Assembly (NCBI GenBank): GCA_028023455.1
Contig: JAQFVV010006208.1
Coordinates: 7,792,963-7,856,962, forward strand
Source: Epiperipatus broadwayi
Taxonomy: Eukaryota > Onychophora > Udeonychophora > Euonychophora > Peripatidae
Length of the DNA: 64,000 bases
Direction of reading: 5' to 3'
Below, piece after piece: positions 43,756-54,317 of the stretch. The notes under the pieces are model-generated. The model saw nothing but the letters and a program-made list of their open reading frames with translations. It was not told the DNA's origin and did no database searches. The first letter of the stretch is position 1; each line of letters starts with the position of its first letter. The translations under genes were made by a program, and so were the position numbers.

Positions 43756-43768
43756 GCCTAAAAGGATG

Positions 43769-43924
43769 TCAATTAAAACAGGCAAAACTCTTCATACAGT
43801 AGTGCCACTTAGTGCAAGCCAGAGTAATCAATGGATGCCAGAAGGCTTATGCAGAAAATCCCTATCTAGTGCCTACTCATCCAATATCCTCAAACTAGTT
43901 TCTGGCTTGTGATGTTTAAAGGTT
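43769..43924 (+). mobile_element. Family D half element, 10-bp TSD
   Basis: Left arm only, AACAGGCAAAACTCTTCATA to CTAGTTTCTGGCTTGTG, then GATGTTTAAAGG. TAAAAGGATG flanks (43759-43768 and 43925-43934). The arm stops inside the antisense HHR. Confidence 0.85.
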
Positions 43925-46384
43925 TAAAAGGATGCTCCCAATTCATGACATTATTATAGAGGGGAAAAGGATATAGGGAGTATAACAGGTTATACGGGCT
44001 TTTATTATTATTTGTATATGTCTTTGAAGATAATTTCATTCTTAATTTTTATAATAATACTTTTATCTCTTTCTCTCTCTCTATATATATATATATTGTG
44101 TAATGTAACTAATTAGTCATCATTTATATTTGCTCATGATTAGTAAAAGAAATTAATTATTTCCATCATAGATTTAATTTACAGGAAATAAATGATGCAG
44201 TTCTCAATGAACTAAGATTATAAAATAGGTGCTGAACAGGCCAAGACTGTAATAGATAATACAATCACTTTGGTAAGCAGAGACTAAAAGAAAATAGTAC
44301 AGTTTATAAGGGCAAGACTATTACGGTTGGCAAGCACATGACTAAGCTGTCAATTAAGACTAAGTCTGATGTTAATATTATTTTAGTAAAGTTAAAACTA
44401 CTGACTAAACCCTACTAAAAAAAAAAAAAAATAGTTGAGAAAGATAGAAACTACTAAAATAGCATTGGTGGCTTACATGGATAAACAGATTTTGGCATAA
44501 ACAGAAAATCTAAATGGCCACTATATTTTAATTAATGTTGAGAAATATTTTCTCATAGACAATGTTATAGGCATAGTAGGTAAAAAATTATGTGACATAA
44601 CCAAACGTTTGTGTAAGAATGAAAGGCTAGAAAACAAACTCTATAGTGAAATTGCAGTAATTAAATAGATGCTTAATCCACAATTAACAATACACTTAGC
44701 TTATCAGAAGATGAGGAAATTCTTCTGGAACAAATGTTATAATGAATGATGATGATTTATTGAGAAAGCCACTGCTTGCTAACACTTACTTAAATTTCAG
44801 TAAAGTAATCAAATATGCAACAGTGTAAAAGACAATAATGGAAGAGGCTAAAAAGCTTCAGTCTATGCAATCCAAACCCCAGAAAAAGATTCATAAAACC
44901 ATAAAAACAAAACATCGAGATGTTCAAACTGCAAAGGGGAAAAAAAAATCCAATATTGGGGCCATTTGATTCATGAGTGCAAATAGAAATCAGAATGCTG
45001 TATAATTGCAGAATTAGGGGAAATCTTGTGAGAGTTATGTCATAAAGCTGTAAATGGGAGGGAGGATGGATTGTCTCCTTGCAAAAATACGAATAATCAA
45101 TATACACAATCATAACAAAAATTCAGAACAAATCTTGCTTATTGTCAAGATTTATAAAAAGGTAGACTTTATTAGAGATTGATAGTGCAAAAACATTCCT
45201 TAAAGTACATGATGCAAATGGCAATTACTAAGACCTAATTTAGAGTTTTGTTTAAATTATGAGCACAGCTTGTCATAGTATATAACACAAACACCACTAA
45301 TCCCTTAAATAAGAAGGAATGATTTGAACCATTGGAAATTGAAATGTGCATGGGTGAATCAAAATAGAAGAAGAGAAGTCTGATTAACTCGTGGTACACA
45401 TTGACCTATATGCAGAAGTGAGATCCTGTGATATCTTTCAGCCAGAGAATAAAAATAGACGAACTACAGAGATTAGGATACAATAGAATACTTATTATCA
45501 GTTAAAAATTCAGAATAGTCACCCCAATAATGATAATCCTAAAACCTAATAGGAAATTCTGCATATACAGGGATTACCACAGGAAAATAAACATGATTTA
45601 ACCATGATCTCATATATAGTTCCAAACACATGATCACTAAAACTGAAATGAGTGGTGGATATAGCATTCTAATAAGTTCTTATGTCATGGAAGTCAGAAA
45701 TCAACAATATTAGACTTTCATTTCAGCATTACCATGGCTTTAAACATTTTTCAGTTCAATAAAATAGATACATTATTACAGAACAATGAAAAACTGATTA
45801 TGTATTTTGATAGTATTCTGGCAAGAGCAGGTTCAAAAATATTAAAAAATGGTATATATCTTTTAAAGCTATACTAAACTTTTAAAATATATATATGTAG
45901 CAGAATTTTTGGGCCATATTATTTCTAAACAGTCTTAAATTGACTTCTAGAAAATAAGATGCTGTTAAAATTATTTTGAGGCCTCACAGCGTAACAAAAT
46001 TATGAGCTTTTCTGAATGTCATAAATTGTCAAATTTCCTAAAAAGGGACACACCCATTACCCCGGGTCCAATTAACACCTCAGAAAGTTTATTAGTATGT
46101 TATAATAGTTATATCAAAGCAACTCTAAAAACTGACACATTAGATTATGGCACTGGAATAATTATGTCATCCCATTAGTGATGGAGTGCAACCAATTACT
46201 TTTGTGTTCGCAACACTATCAGTGCTGAAACAGCTAACTGAATACAAAAACACTAGAAATGGGATTCAATATAAAATGTTTCCATAAATATTTATATGGC
46301 TGATTATTCAAAATAGTTATTAATCATAAGTCTTTGACCCAGTATTGTATCAAATAAAAATATCAGATGATCTTAATCTAAAAA

Positions 46385-46862
46385 AAAAACAGGCAAAACT
46401 CTCCATACAGCACTGCCACTCAATACAAGCCAGAGTAATCAATAGATGCCAGAAGGCCTGTGTACAAAATCCTATCTAGTGTCTATTCATCCAATATCCC
46501 CAGACTAGTTTCTGCTTGTGGCCTTCGTCAGTGAAAAGCCTTGGATCTGAGAGCACTGCACCCAGATGACTATAATTTTTATTCTCATGGTTTTGTAGTT
46601 AAATGGAGATAAGGGGTGGCTGCTGGAAAGTTGCATTAAATCCTAGGATCTGAGTGCAGTGCTCTCAGATCCAAGGCTCCTTACTGATGAAGGCAACAAG
46701 CCAGAAACTAGTCTAGGGATATTGGATGAGTAGGCACTAGATATGAATTTTGTGCACAGGTCTTTGGCATCCATTGATTACTCTGGCTGGCACTGAGTGG
46801 CATTGCTGTATGGAGAGTTGTTTTAATAACAGTTATGAGCAAGCATAAGAAATGGTAATCCC
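46385..46862 (+). mobile_element. Family D inverted dimer with the longest loop, 15-bp TSD
   Basis: Left arm (AACAGGCAAAACTCTCCATA) and right arm (TATGGAGAGTTGTTTTAATA) flank a central loop (46560-46650) absent from other copies. The tail ends GGTAATCCC. ATCTTAATCTAAAAA (46370-46384) and ATCTTAGTCTAAAAA (46863-46877) differ at one base. It splits the Gypsy relic between RNase H and the tether, so it dates the relic as older. Confidence 0.9.
46666..46730 (+). ncRNA. Hammerhead ribozyme motif, family D right arm
   Basis: CUGAUGA at 46684-46690; stem II GGC/GCC with loop AACAA and an A.A mismatch at 10.1/11.1; GAAAC at 46704-46708; stem III A-U and C-G around UA; GUC ending at 46713 (predicted cut 46713/46714); stem I CUCCUUA with UAGGGA, then CCAA/UUGG. 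The left arm also has a minus-strand core (CUGACGA, GGCCACAAGC, GAAAC, GUC). Confidence 0.68.
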
Positions 46863-47940
46863 ATCTTAGTCTAAAAATACTTCATTGATTTAATTTATTG
46901 ACTGGATATGAGTATGAAATAGAATATTGCAAAGTAATATCTGGAGTCACAAATACAATAAAATGATTCAGGCTATTTGTAAAGTAGATTAGAAAAAGTT
47001 GGACTAAAAGATACCCTAATTTCTTTCATAATTCACATTGCAAGGTCTATGAACATTTGTTTATGACTAAGGACTGCATAATAATAGACAAAAAGATTTT
47101 AATGTTAACTGAAGAACAAGAGTAAGTTCCAGAACTATTTTATAAAGGTAATCTGGATATATAACCAGAGCAAAGGCCTAGACCATAATTATATGTAATA
47201 CCCAGAGTTGAATGCAGAAATAGAATTATTCATAAATTAGATGCCAAAGGGATCGATCTACATTAAATCTTCAATCAAAGAATTATGCATCATGTCCTAC
47301 CAAGAAAGGTTACTGGAAACACACATATTAACGATACAGGACCATTCATGGTAAGATATATTTCTAGTTCTCAAAAATATGTACTCAAAATGAATTCATG
47401 GTACATATATTTCTGGCTCACCTCGATACATATTCAAAATAAATTAACTATATTTTAATTAAAAACATAAGCATGGCGAAAGCATTTTCAAGACTGATGA
47501 AATATCAGTAAATCATAGTTTCCCTTAAGTTCTATAGTCCAATATCAGAACTAGCTGCATATCTGAAAAATGTAAAGACTCCAAGAAGAAAGTGATGCAT
47601 AAAATATATATGCATATTATTCTACCAAAAATACGTTGCATAATGTATTTGTCCATCAATTTAGGATTAACTCACAACTGTGATGTATAATCTGCATAAT
47701 AAATGAACACTACTTTAGTCTGAAGATAAAAGGAAATAGTAAATGAATAGGAGAAAAAGTTCAACTTAAATATAACATAAAAAACATATGGATATGAGAG
47801 ATCAAAAAATTTTAACAAAATGCATAATTGTGGATTAGATTAATTTAGATATCATGTTATATGTGCATGGTCATGTATTAAAAATATCTTTATTAAATAC
47901 ATGTATCTGTACCAAGATTTAAAACAAGTGTCACAGATAA

Positions 47941-48132
47941 ATCAAGCATTGGTGGTCGAGAGGTCAGCGACAGCTGCTTTACAAGCAGTTGTCCCGGGTT
48001 AGCGGGTTCGCCTCCCAGCTGATGCTATGACACATGAGAAAAGTCAAGCATTGGTGGTCGAGAGGTCAGCGACAGCAGTTGTCCTGGGTTAGCAGGTTCG
48101 CTTCCCGGCTGATGCTATGACACATGAGAAAA
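47941..48132 (+). mobile_element. Dimeric tRNA-derived SINE, single 15-bp TSD
   Basis: Two subfamily B units in tandem (47941-48042 and 48043-48132), joined by a short CATGAGAAAAG tail. Exact AAGTGTCACAGATAA flanks only the pair (47926-47940 and 48133-48147). The second unit lacks 12 bases of the anticodon arm. The dimer therefore moved as one RNA, or a second copy entered exactly at the tail. Confidence 0.93.
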
Positions 48133-48147
48133 AAGTGTCACAGATAA

Positions 48148-48406
48148 GAGGAAATCTTCGTATAAAATAATATTTCACATGATAATAGAAAAGAAGAAAA
48201 TATTATCTTCTTACTTAAGTATATTCTTTATTTCACCTTATAACACATTTATATGCATTGATAAACTTATAAATAATTAAACAAATCCATCTTAACTGCT
48301 GTAACAAAAAAAGGATCTTTTCAAAAAGACAGAGCGTAACAAAGTAAACAGAGATAATAAGTTTGAGTACACTAATTAAGGGTGATACGTATTATTTTTT
48401 CCTTAA
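48148..48406. other. Unassigned AT-rich DNA
   Basis: No supported feature. Confidence 0.5.
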
Positions 48407-48419
48407 AATTATATACTTT

Positions 48420-48524
48420 GTCAAGCATTGATGGTCGAGAGGTCAGTGACAGCTGCTTTACAAGCAGTTGTCCCGTGTTAGCGGGTTCGGTTCCCGGCTA
48501 ATGCTATGACACATGAGAAAAAAT
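48420..48524 (+). mobile_element. tRNA-derived SINE, subfamily B, 13-bp TSD
   Basis: Same subtype as the dimer (GGTCAGTGACAGCTGCTTTA). AATTATATACTTT flanks (48407-48419 and 48525-48537). B box GGGTTCGGTTCCCGGC. Confidence 0.95.
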
Positions 48525-48835
48525 AATTATATACTTTCTTTTCACAGTAATAAAAACAAATTCTATATCTTTATTTTAGAAAATACTTTTTTAAAAAAGA
48601 TTTGTATGATACAGAGATATTGTTGCTTAAATAACATTGTTTTAACATTTGAATCATTATTTTTCAGCATATTTATAATTAAATAAATATTTAATAAGCT
48701 TTTTTTTTTTTTAAAACCAGTAGCAGAAAACTGTTGTTTCACGGCTATCTAAAAAATGTTCATATTTTTATATATTCAAAAATATTTAAGATTCATTTTA
48801 AAAATATGAAGATTTGTTTATTTTAGAAATAAGCA

Positions 48836-49590
48836 TTGATTGTATATATGTGTGGAGATGATAATTTGGACCAACTGACGCATGCTGATTTAACGCGAAA
48901 TACGTAAATTGGTGATTATTTATCTTTTCGACATGTGTGTGATCAAGTGTGTCAGCAGTATGAGATAGCGTGGATAGTTGAGGGTCGTGTGAAAGTCTGA
49001 GTTCAACCCCCCTATATATTACATATTGGAGAGCAGGTATGAAAAAGCCTGTACTGTAGAAAAAAATTCATATATTAAAATATAGTGCTGTAAGCTGTCC
49101 ATCCCTTGTATATGTATGTAAATGGATTATGTCCTGTACATGAGGGGTCAAACTGACTCATGGTCAACATGGGTAGGATGAGAAGGTCGGCACCAATGTG
49201 GACTTTGAGTGTTCCCATCATCATATTTTCAATGAAATGGATGGTTGAAGAATTGTGGGGTGGAGTGGATTGAAGCCCATCCATTAAAGTATGAAGATTG
49301 GCTATCTTAATATAAGAACATTGATTGTATATATGTGTGGAGATGATAATCTGGACCAACTGATGAGTGCTGGTTTAGCATGAAGTACATATATTGGTAA
49401 TTATTTATCATTTCGACATGTGTGTGATCAAGTGTGTCAGCAGTATGAGATAGCGTGAATAGTTGAGGTCGTGTGAAAGACTGAGTTCAAACCCCAAAAG
49501 TCTGAGTTCAAACCCCTATATATTACATATTGGAGTGCAGGTATGAAAAAGCCTGTACTGTAGAAAAAAATCATATATTACAATTCATGG
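48836..49590 (+). mobile_element. Family E head-to-tail tandem, 485-bp period, one HHR per unit
   Basis: Core C3 positions 48875 and 49360 are 485 bp apart; the tail mark TGAGATAGCG recurs 484 bp apart (48961 and 49445). Between them is a complete unit: tail (CCCCTATATATTACATATTG, GAAAAAGCCTGTACTGTAG), then head (CATCCCTTGTATATG), then the body. The first HHR is damaged (CUGACGC, A9 lost, and stem II disturbed). The second has CUGAUGA, GUGCUG/UAGCAU and AUA but A15.1 is G. Head-to-tail repeats with an HHR in each unit are the genomic signature of retrozymes. Confidence 0.82.
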
Positions 49591-50785
49591 TATAAATTTG
49601 CTTTGCGATATCCACTTCAAAAAAAGTTTTTCAAAAATATATAATAAATATTCCTGTATCAGAAGTAGATGTAAAAACAATCAAACTCACTGATTCTTTG
49701 CTCACTGCAGTAATGTTAGATGATATTTATGACAAGAGGGCCATGGCAGATATAAACTTGGCAAATTTCTTTTCAGATAAGTATCTGATATTATAAAAAT
49801 CTTTTTGCTCACATCAAATTCCCAGCAGAGATAAATCAAAGAATTATTATAAAACCTTCATTTTAAGAAGTATATGTCCAAGAGATTACGCAAATTTGAG
49901 AGTTTACAATTAGTATTTTTTTATTGCTAAATTAATGACCAAGTTGATATGGTCAGTTTATATGTACATGAAGTTTTAAAAAAGTATTATTAATCAATAC
50001 AGAGTTGATATGAAGTACATTTCAGTGTTATTGAGATAATTTGAAAGTAACGCAAATATAGCGAAAAATCTAAGTGCGTATTATGCATCATCTGTGATCA
50101 AAAATATAATCGAGAAACAGAAAAAATAACAAAAAAAAAACATCTACAACCGATTATTTACTCAAAATACGTATTTGGAAAATGGGATAAAAACCAAACT
50201 CAAGATTACATGTAATGTTAAACACCCACACAAATTTTAACTATTTCTACTATATGATGAACGAAAGACAAAAAATTTGAAAAGTCAGAAAATGTAGCAA
50301 ACAATCAAAGTAGCAAAACAATTTCCCATAATACCTCACTGAAAAGTATGTTGAAAAAAGTTGATTCAGGTACAGAATGTGAGTTTAGAATATTCAAAAG
50401 TGAATTGATCAACTTAAAATATTTAAATATCTATGTTCCAGGACCAGTTATTCTGCCTAAACATTAATTGAATTTAAAAAAAAAAAATCTGTCAAAATTA
50501 ATATAGTGAAAATTTACATAATCACGACTCTATAAACTGGTATGTATATATAAGAGAAAAATGTTAAAGAGATAACGATTAAACTCAGAACATTATACTT
50601 GCTTATAATATATACAAAAACATTCAAAAATATAGATTGGAATAAATGATGCACAATATTAACAAAAATATTTTCTAAAATACAAATAAAAGTAATCTAT
50701 TGAAGTCTAAATACTGACTTTATTTAAAATAGATAAATTATGACAAAAATGGAAAGAAAAAAATAAGAATTACAGATTTCCAAAC
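49591..50785. other. Unassigned AT-rich DNA
   Basis: 1.2 kb without a recognised gene or repeat. Short broken frames on the plus strand (near 49690-50460) may be an ancient coding relic, but no motif supports a family. Confidence 0.5.
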
Positions 50786-50996
50786 TATTAAACTCTATTT
50801 CAACTTTTCCAATACAAACAACTTGTTAGTAATAACACACAAATAGACAACACAGGTTAGTAATAAACGTTTCGAGTAGTATTATTCTCCACTCTTCTTC
50901 AGGTGTTGCTGGGCTGAGCAGTGACAATATTAGCATAGGATCCAAACTTAGACCTTTAGATTCTTGAATATCGAATTTTAAGGCAATTCTCTAACC

Positions 50997-51533
50997 CAAG
51001 GGTGTCCAACAAGTCGATCGTGATCCAATTTTGGTCGATCGCAAGGCCAATCTGACAAGAGCTGTAGGGTAATGAGTGAAACAAATTACGTCAAGATTTG
51101 CAAGTTTTTTTGTTATTTTTGTTTTTGTTCTAATTTTTTTTCAATTCTAGATAGGTGAAATCCACTAAATTGTATCATTATTGAAAATAATATTTTAAAT
51201 CTTGACTTAATGTAGCTAATTTGAATTAATAAATTTGTTAATAATTACTCATGTTGCTTTAATTCCCATGAACATGAGTTTTTTGGCCCGTTAAATAATA
51301 ATATTTTTTTTTTCATGTATCAAAGGCATTAACCAGGAATCGAACCCAGGCCAGCTGCTTGGAAGGCAGCTATGCTAACCACTAGGCCACCACACTTTTA
51401 CTAGGTAGAGATATAAAATAGTATATATTTCACACCTCCCTTCACTTAAACTACACCTATGACAACAAGTCAATCACAACACATTTTTAAAATAAAAAGT
51501 AGATCTTATGAACACAAAAGTTGGCCACCCCTG
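50997..51533. mobile_element. hAT-like MITE, 8-bp TSD
   Basis: Ends CAAGGGTGTCCAAC and GTTGGCCACCCCTG are 14-bp terminal inverted repeats of hAT type. Octamers CTCTAACC (50989-50996) and CTCTTACC (51534-51541) match at 7 of 8. The interior includes GTCGATCGTGATCCA / TGGTCGATCGC, common in such elements, and a SINE. No transposase. Confidence 0.85.
51304..51396 (-). mobile_element. tRNA-Gly(UCC)-like SINE, subfamily A
   Basis: Minus strand: GTGGTGGCCTAGTGGTTAGC, ATAGCTGCCTTCCAAGCAGC, GGGTTCGATTCCTGGTTAAT, GCCTTTGATACATG, poly-A. The B box is the exact consensus GGTTCGATTCC. It is nested in the hAT-like MITE. Confidence 0.9.
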
Positions 51534-51949
51534 CTCTTACCAACTGAGCCTTTGACAGAATAGCTCAGTTGGTTAGAGTGTTACCTTACAATTCCATATT
51601 CAAGAATCTAAAGGTGTAAGTCTGACTTCTATGCCAATATTGTCATTGGTCAGGCCAGCAACACCTGAAAAAGAGTGAAGAATAATACTATTCGAAACAT
51701 TGTGTAGTTACTAACCTGTGTTGTCTATTTGTGTTATTACTAACAAGTTGTTTGTAATAGAAAAGTTTTAAAAAATATTAAACTCTCTTTGTGAACTGAT
51801 AACACTTAAAAAAAAAAGACTGGAGATTTTTTATTTATTCCGTGAGAAAGGAAGTGATGAAAAAAATAAACACAAAAGAAACAATTAAAAAAAATAAAGG
51901 GTAAAATTAAAACAAAAATGAATTTAATATTAGTTTAATCTGTCTCTAT

Positions 51950-52475
51950 TTCTTCCTTAAAATCATCTTTTCGCTTTCCCTCTAGAACAGATACATCATC
52001 TGCAATAATTTCACTACTCTTTATTCAATCCAATCCCTATTAGGCCTCATGTCCTCAATAAATAATCTCCTTTTGCTTGTTGATTTCAACACTGCTAATC
52101 TTATAAATCCAATTTACTATTTCAATTCTTCCTTAATTTGTTATTTTATTAAGTTTCTTGAATGTAAGAGATGATGCAATGTGAGTTCTCCTTATATGGA
52201 GTCAGGAATCTCTCAGCAACAATGCCCAGAGAAACCTGTTAGCCACTTTGACTTCCCTTTTCATTCCCCATCCCAAGTTTTCCCATATTCTTCTGTATCC
52301 TGCTCCATCCCATTTCCACAACATAATCTTTGTCAACTCCATGGTCTTTATATCTAAAACACCCTTATCTTTTCCCAAACCCAGCATAAAAACCAATAAG
52401 ACACTTTCTGTATAATCACTTTGTTCATATTTATTCTTCCACAACTTTATTATTTGTACCGTTTCTGCTTTCAGG
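51950..52475 (-). pseudogene. LINE-B fragment, 3' end
   Basis: The frame 52444-52202 (MWKNKYEQSDYTESVLLVFM...) matches the C-terminus of LINE-B at 31.8-32.0 kb almost word for word and continues past the LINE-B stop. The 3' UTR shares TTTCTTGAAT, TTCTCCTTA and GAGAAACCTGTTAGCCACTT. The upstream part is cut off at the family D insertion at 52476. Only the last exon-like piece remains, so it is dead. Confidence 0.85.
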
Positions 52476-52984
52476 CATTTATAACTCTCTATGAAGTAGC
52501 ACTACTCAGTGCAAGTTAGAGTAAACAATGAATGCAGGAAGGCTTGTTTATAAAATCCCTATCTAGTGCCTACTTATCCAATATCCTCAAACTAGTTTCT
52601 GGCTTGTGGCATAAACCTTCCTACATCCATTGTTTATTTTAGCTTGCACTGAGTGGCAATACTGTATGGTGAGTCTTACATCTGTGAAAAACAGTTATGT
52701 ACACATAAAGAATGGAGTAATATTTACTAAGACTGTAAACCTTAAGAATATGCATGCGCATGAAAATGCGAAGGTAGGGACCTCTACAGGTCTTAACCAC
52801 AAGCTTATACTTTGGAACCCTCCTCTTTTCTTCCAAAGTATAAGCTTGTGGTTAAGACCTGTAGAGGTCCCTACCATCGCATTTTCATGCGCATATTCTT
52901 AAGGTTTACAGCCTTAGTAAATATTACTTATGTAATCAATGTGCATTTAAATAAATTTATATATAAAGAATGGAGATAATGTGA
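52476..52984 (+). mobile_element. Family D foldback, interrupted in its tail
   Basis: AACTCTCTATGAAGTAGCAC ... GCAATACTGTATGGTGAGTC with a shortened stem that has lost the HHR. The tail starts ACAGTTATGTACACATAAAG and resumes at 52976 with ATAATGTGAA after a nested foldback. Confidence 0.75.
52718..52962. mobile_element. Foldback (family N) with 13-bp TSD and unpaired tail
   Basis: Arms of about 100 bp (GTAATATTTACTAAGACTGT ... CACAAGCTTATACTTTGGAA and complement) around CCCTCCTCTTTTC. A tail of about 35 bp follows on the right. ATAAAGAATGGAG flanks exactly (52705-52717 and 52963-52975). No HHR box is visible. Same architecture as family D: palindrome plus one-sided tail plus long TSD. Confidence 0.9.
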
Positions 52985-53696
52985 ATTCTTGAATCTAAGT
53001 ATGAGTTATAAACTAATTTTTAATCAGTATTTAAAAGCTTATACAACTATTGCAATTCTCACTCTAATGATTAATCTGTGCAACCACATCTATCAATAAT
53101 TAATTCTTTAGCAAAATTCTAAATTAATAATTTATAAACAAATTAAACCTAAAATACCTGCAAGAAAAACCTGCTATTCAAAGACTGATTTATTTAGTGA
53201 TGTGATACAAATAGATTCATGGAGATAGGCAATAAATGTTTTGAGCAGGTTGAATAAAAAACAGCAACAAAATATTAAGTATGCGTGTCATATGTATGAG
53301 CATAGAGGAGAAGCAAAGCCATAAACAGACAAAAAAAAACAAAAAACAACCACAATCAGCTTGTTATTAGTTGCATTATTGAAAAATCAATGAATTGTAT
53401 GTAGAAAAATTCTACTCATAATGAGAAAATTATGGATTACATTTAATCATGTCTTACATATCATAAAACTATAAATATAAGCACAACATTCATAGAAGTC
53501 ATAAATCTCTAAAGCAATAAGCTCAAAGAAAATTGTTACACCATTCTCTCATTATGTTATGATTATATTGAAATAAAGCTGACTTTAACAATCAAGTGTA
53601 ATTTTAGCAATTTTTTGAAATTTTACAGACTATGGTAAAGTTTAAATACCCTTTTTCTTTGACTACTGCCAAGCCACATAATGATAGTACTTAACA
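52985..53696. other. Unassigned AT-rich DNA
   Basis: No supported feature. Confidence 0.5.
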
Positions 53697-53845
53697 AACA
53701 AACCCCCCCAGAAATGTAAAACCCACCACACTACCCACCCTGCCGAACCAAAAACCCTCTCTTCCTAAAAAAAAAACAAACCAAAAAGCCCTTCCCCCCA
53801 TGGTCTCCCCCCCTCCCTGGTTTTTTTGGCTTTCCCCCCTTAAAA
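53697..53845. other. C-rich low-complexity patch, possible sequence error
   Basis: Homopolymer-rich text (CCCCCCCC, AAAAAAAAAA, TTTTTTT, CCCCCC) unlike anything else in the window, directly abutting a truncated family D element. It reads like poor base calling or assembly noise. Confidence 0.5.
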
Positions 53846-54185
53846 GTTCTTATCCAGTGCTGCCCTCTCCAATATCCACAGGCTAGATTCTAGCTTATGG
53901 TTTTCATCAGTGAGGAACCTTGGAGGATTGCATTAGATACTAAGATCTAGATGCAGTGTTTTTAAGATCCAAGGCTCCTCGCTGATGAAGCTAGAAACTA
54001 GTCTGGGTATATTGGATGAGTAGGCACTAGTTAGGGATTTTATGCACAAACCTTTTCTGCACCCATTGATTACTCTGGTTTATACCTAGTGGCACTGCTG
54101 TATGGAGAGTCTGGTTGCCTCGGTGTAAACAGCTTGTGTAAGCATAAAGAATAGTGATGATGTGATGTTTATTGCTTCCTTGTTT
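53846..54185 (+). mobile_element. Family D foldback, left end missing
   Basis: Starts in the left arm at TTATCCAGTGCTGCC and keeps the right arm, the CAGCTTGTGTAAGCATAAAG tail and GATGTGATGTTTATTGC. The right-arm HHR has CUGAUGA but a deletion leaves only AGCUA before GAAACUAGUC, so stem II is gone. Confidence 0.85.
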
Positions 54186-54203
54186 CGATAAAGATTAAAT
54201 TAT

Positions 54204-54307
54204 TCTTGTCAAGCGTTGGTGGCAGAGTAGTCAGCACAGCTGCCTTACAAGCAGTTGTCCCAGGTTCACTTCCCGGCCGATGCTTTGACACAGGGATAAA
54301 AAAAAGA
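54204..54307 (+). mobile_element. tRNA-derived SINE, subfamily B, 10-bp TSD
   Basis: GCGTTGGTGGCAGAGTAGTC, CTGCCTTACAAGCAG, CAGGTTCACTTCCCGGCC, GATGCTTTGACACAGGG, poly-A. ATTAAATTAT flanks (54194-54203 and 54308-54317). Confidence 0.93.
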
Positions 54308-54317
54308 ATTAAATTAT

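Larger units (their letters stand above)
44180..47750 (+). pseudogene. Decayed Ty3/Gypsy-type LTR retrotransposon
   Basis: Plus-strand fragments in the expected order. A gag zinc knuckle lies near 44920-44985 (CSNCKG, then GHLIHECK). A protease-like LLEIDSAK is seen near 45170. The end of the reverse transcriptase, VAEFLGHIISKQ, is near 45895-45935. RNase H, DYGTGIIMSSH followed by DGVQPITFVFATLS, lies near 46145-46225, with YLYG and a degenerate DHKPL equivalent to 46350. After a family D insertion, GYEYEIEYCK (46910-46940) continues the tether before the integrase. Stops and frameshifts are everywhere and no LTRs were found. It is very old. Confidence 0.7.
50797..51775 (+). mobile_element. 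Family J: head-to-head inverted dimer of a tRNA-HHR SINE
   Basis: Each arm has a tRNA-like head with A box TAGCTCAGTTGGTTAGAG (51562-51579, inverted at 50990s/51541), then AAGAATCTAAAGGT and a B-box-like segment, then CAGCAACACCUGAAGA, an extra A, stem II GAGU/ACUC-type, and GAAACGU. TATTAAACTCT flanks the whole (50786-50796 and 51776-51786). The arms meet at the tRNA 5' ends. A hAT-like MITE sits at the junction. The right-arm core has CUGAAAA (G8 lost); the left-arm core (minus, 50908-50868) keeps CUGAAGA. Stem III is not clear. Confidence 0.78.

Noticed and set aside
44790-45113. 107-codon minus-strand frame
   Set aside because: It is antisense to the gag zinc-knuckle region of the decayed Gypsy element and is hydrophobic by composition.
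51562-51620. Functional tRNA with TAGCTCAGTTGGTTAGAG
   Set aside because: The anticodon stem and acceptor do not pair, and the segment is the head of the family J retroposon.
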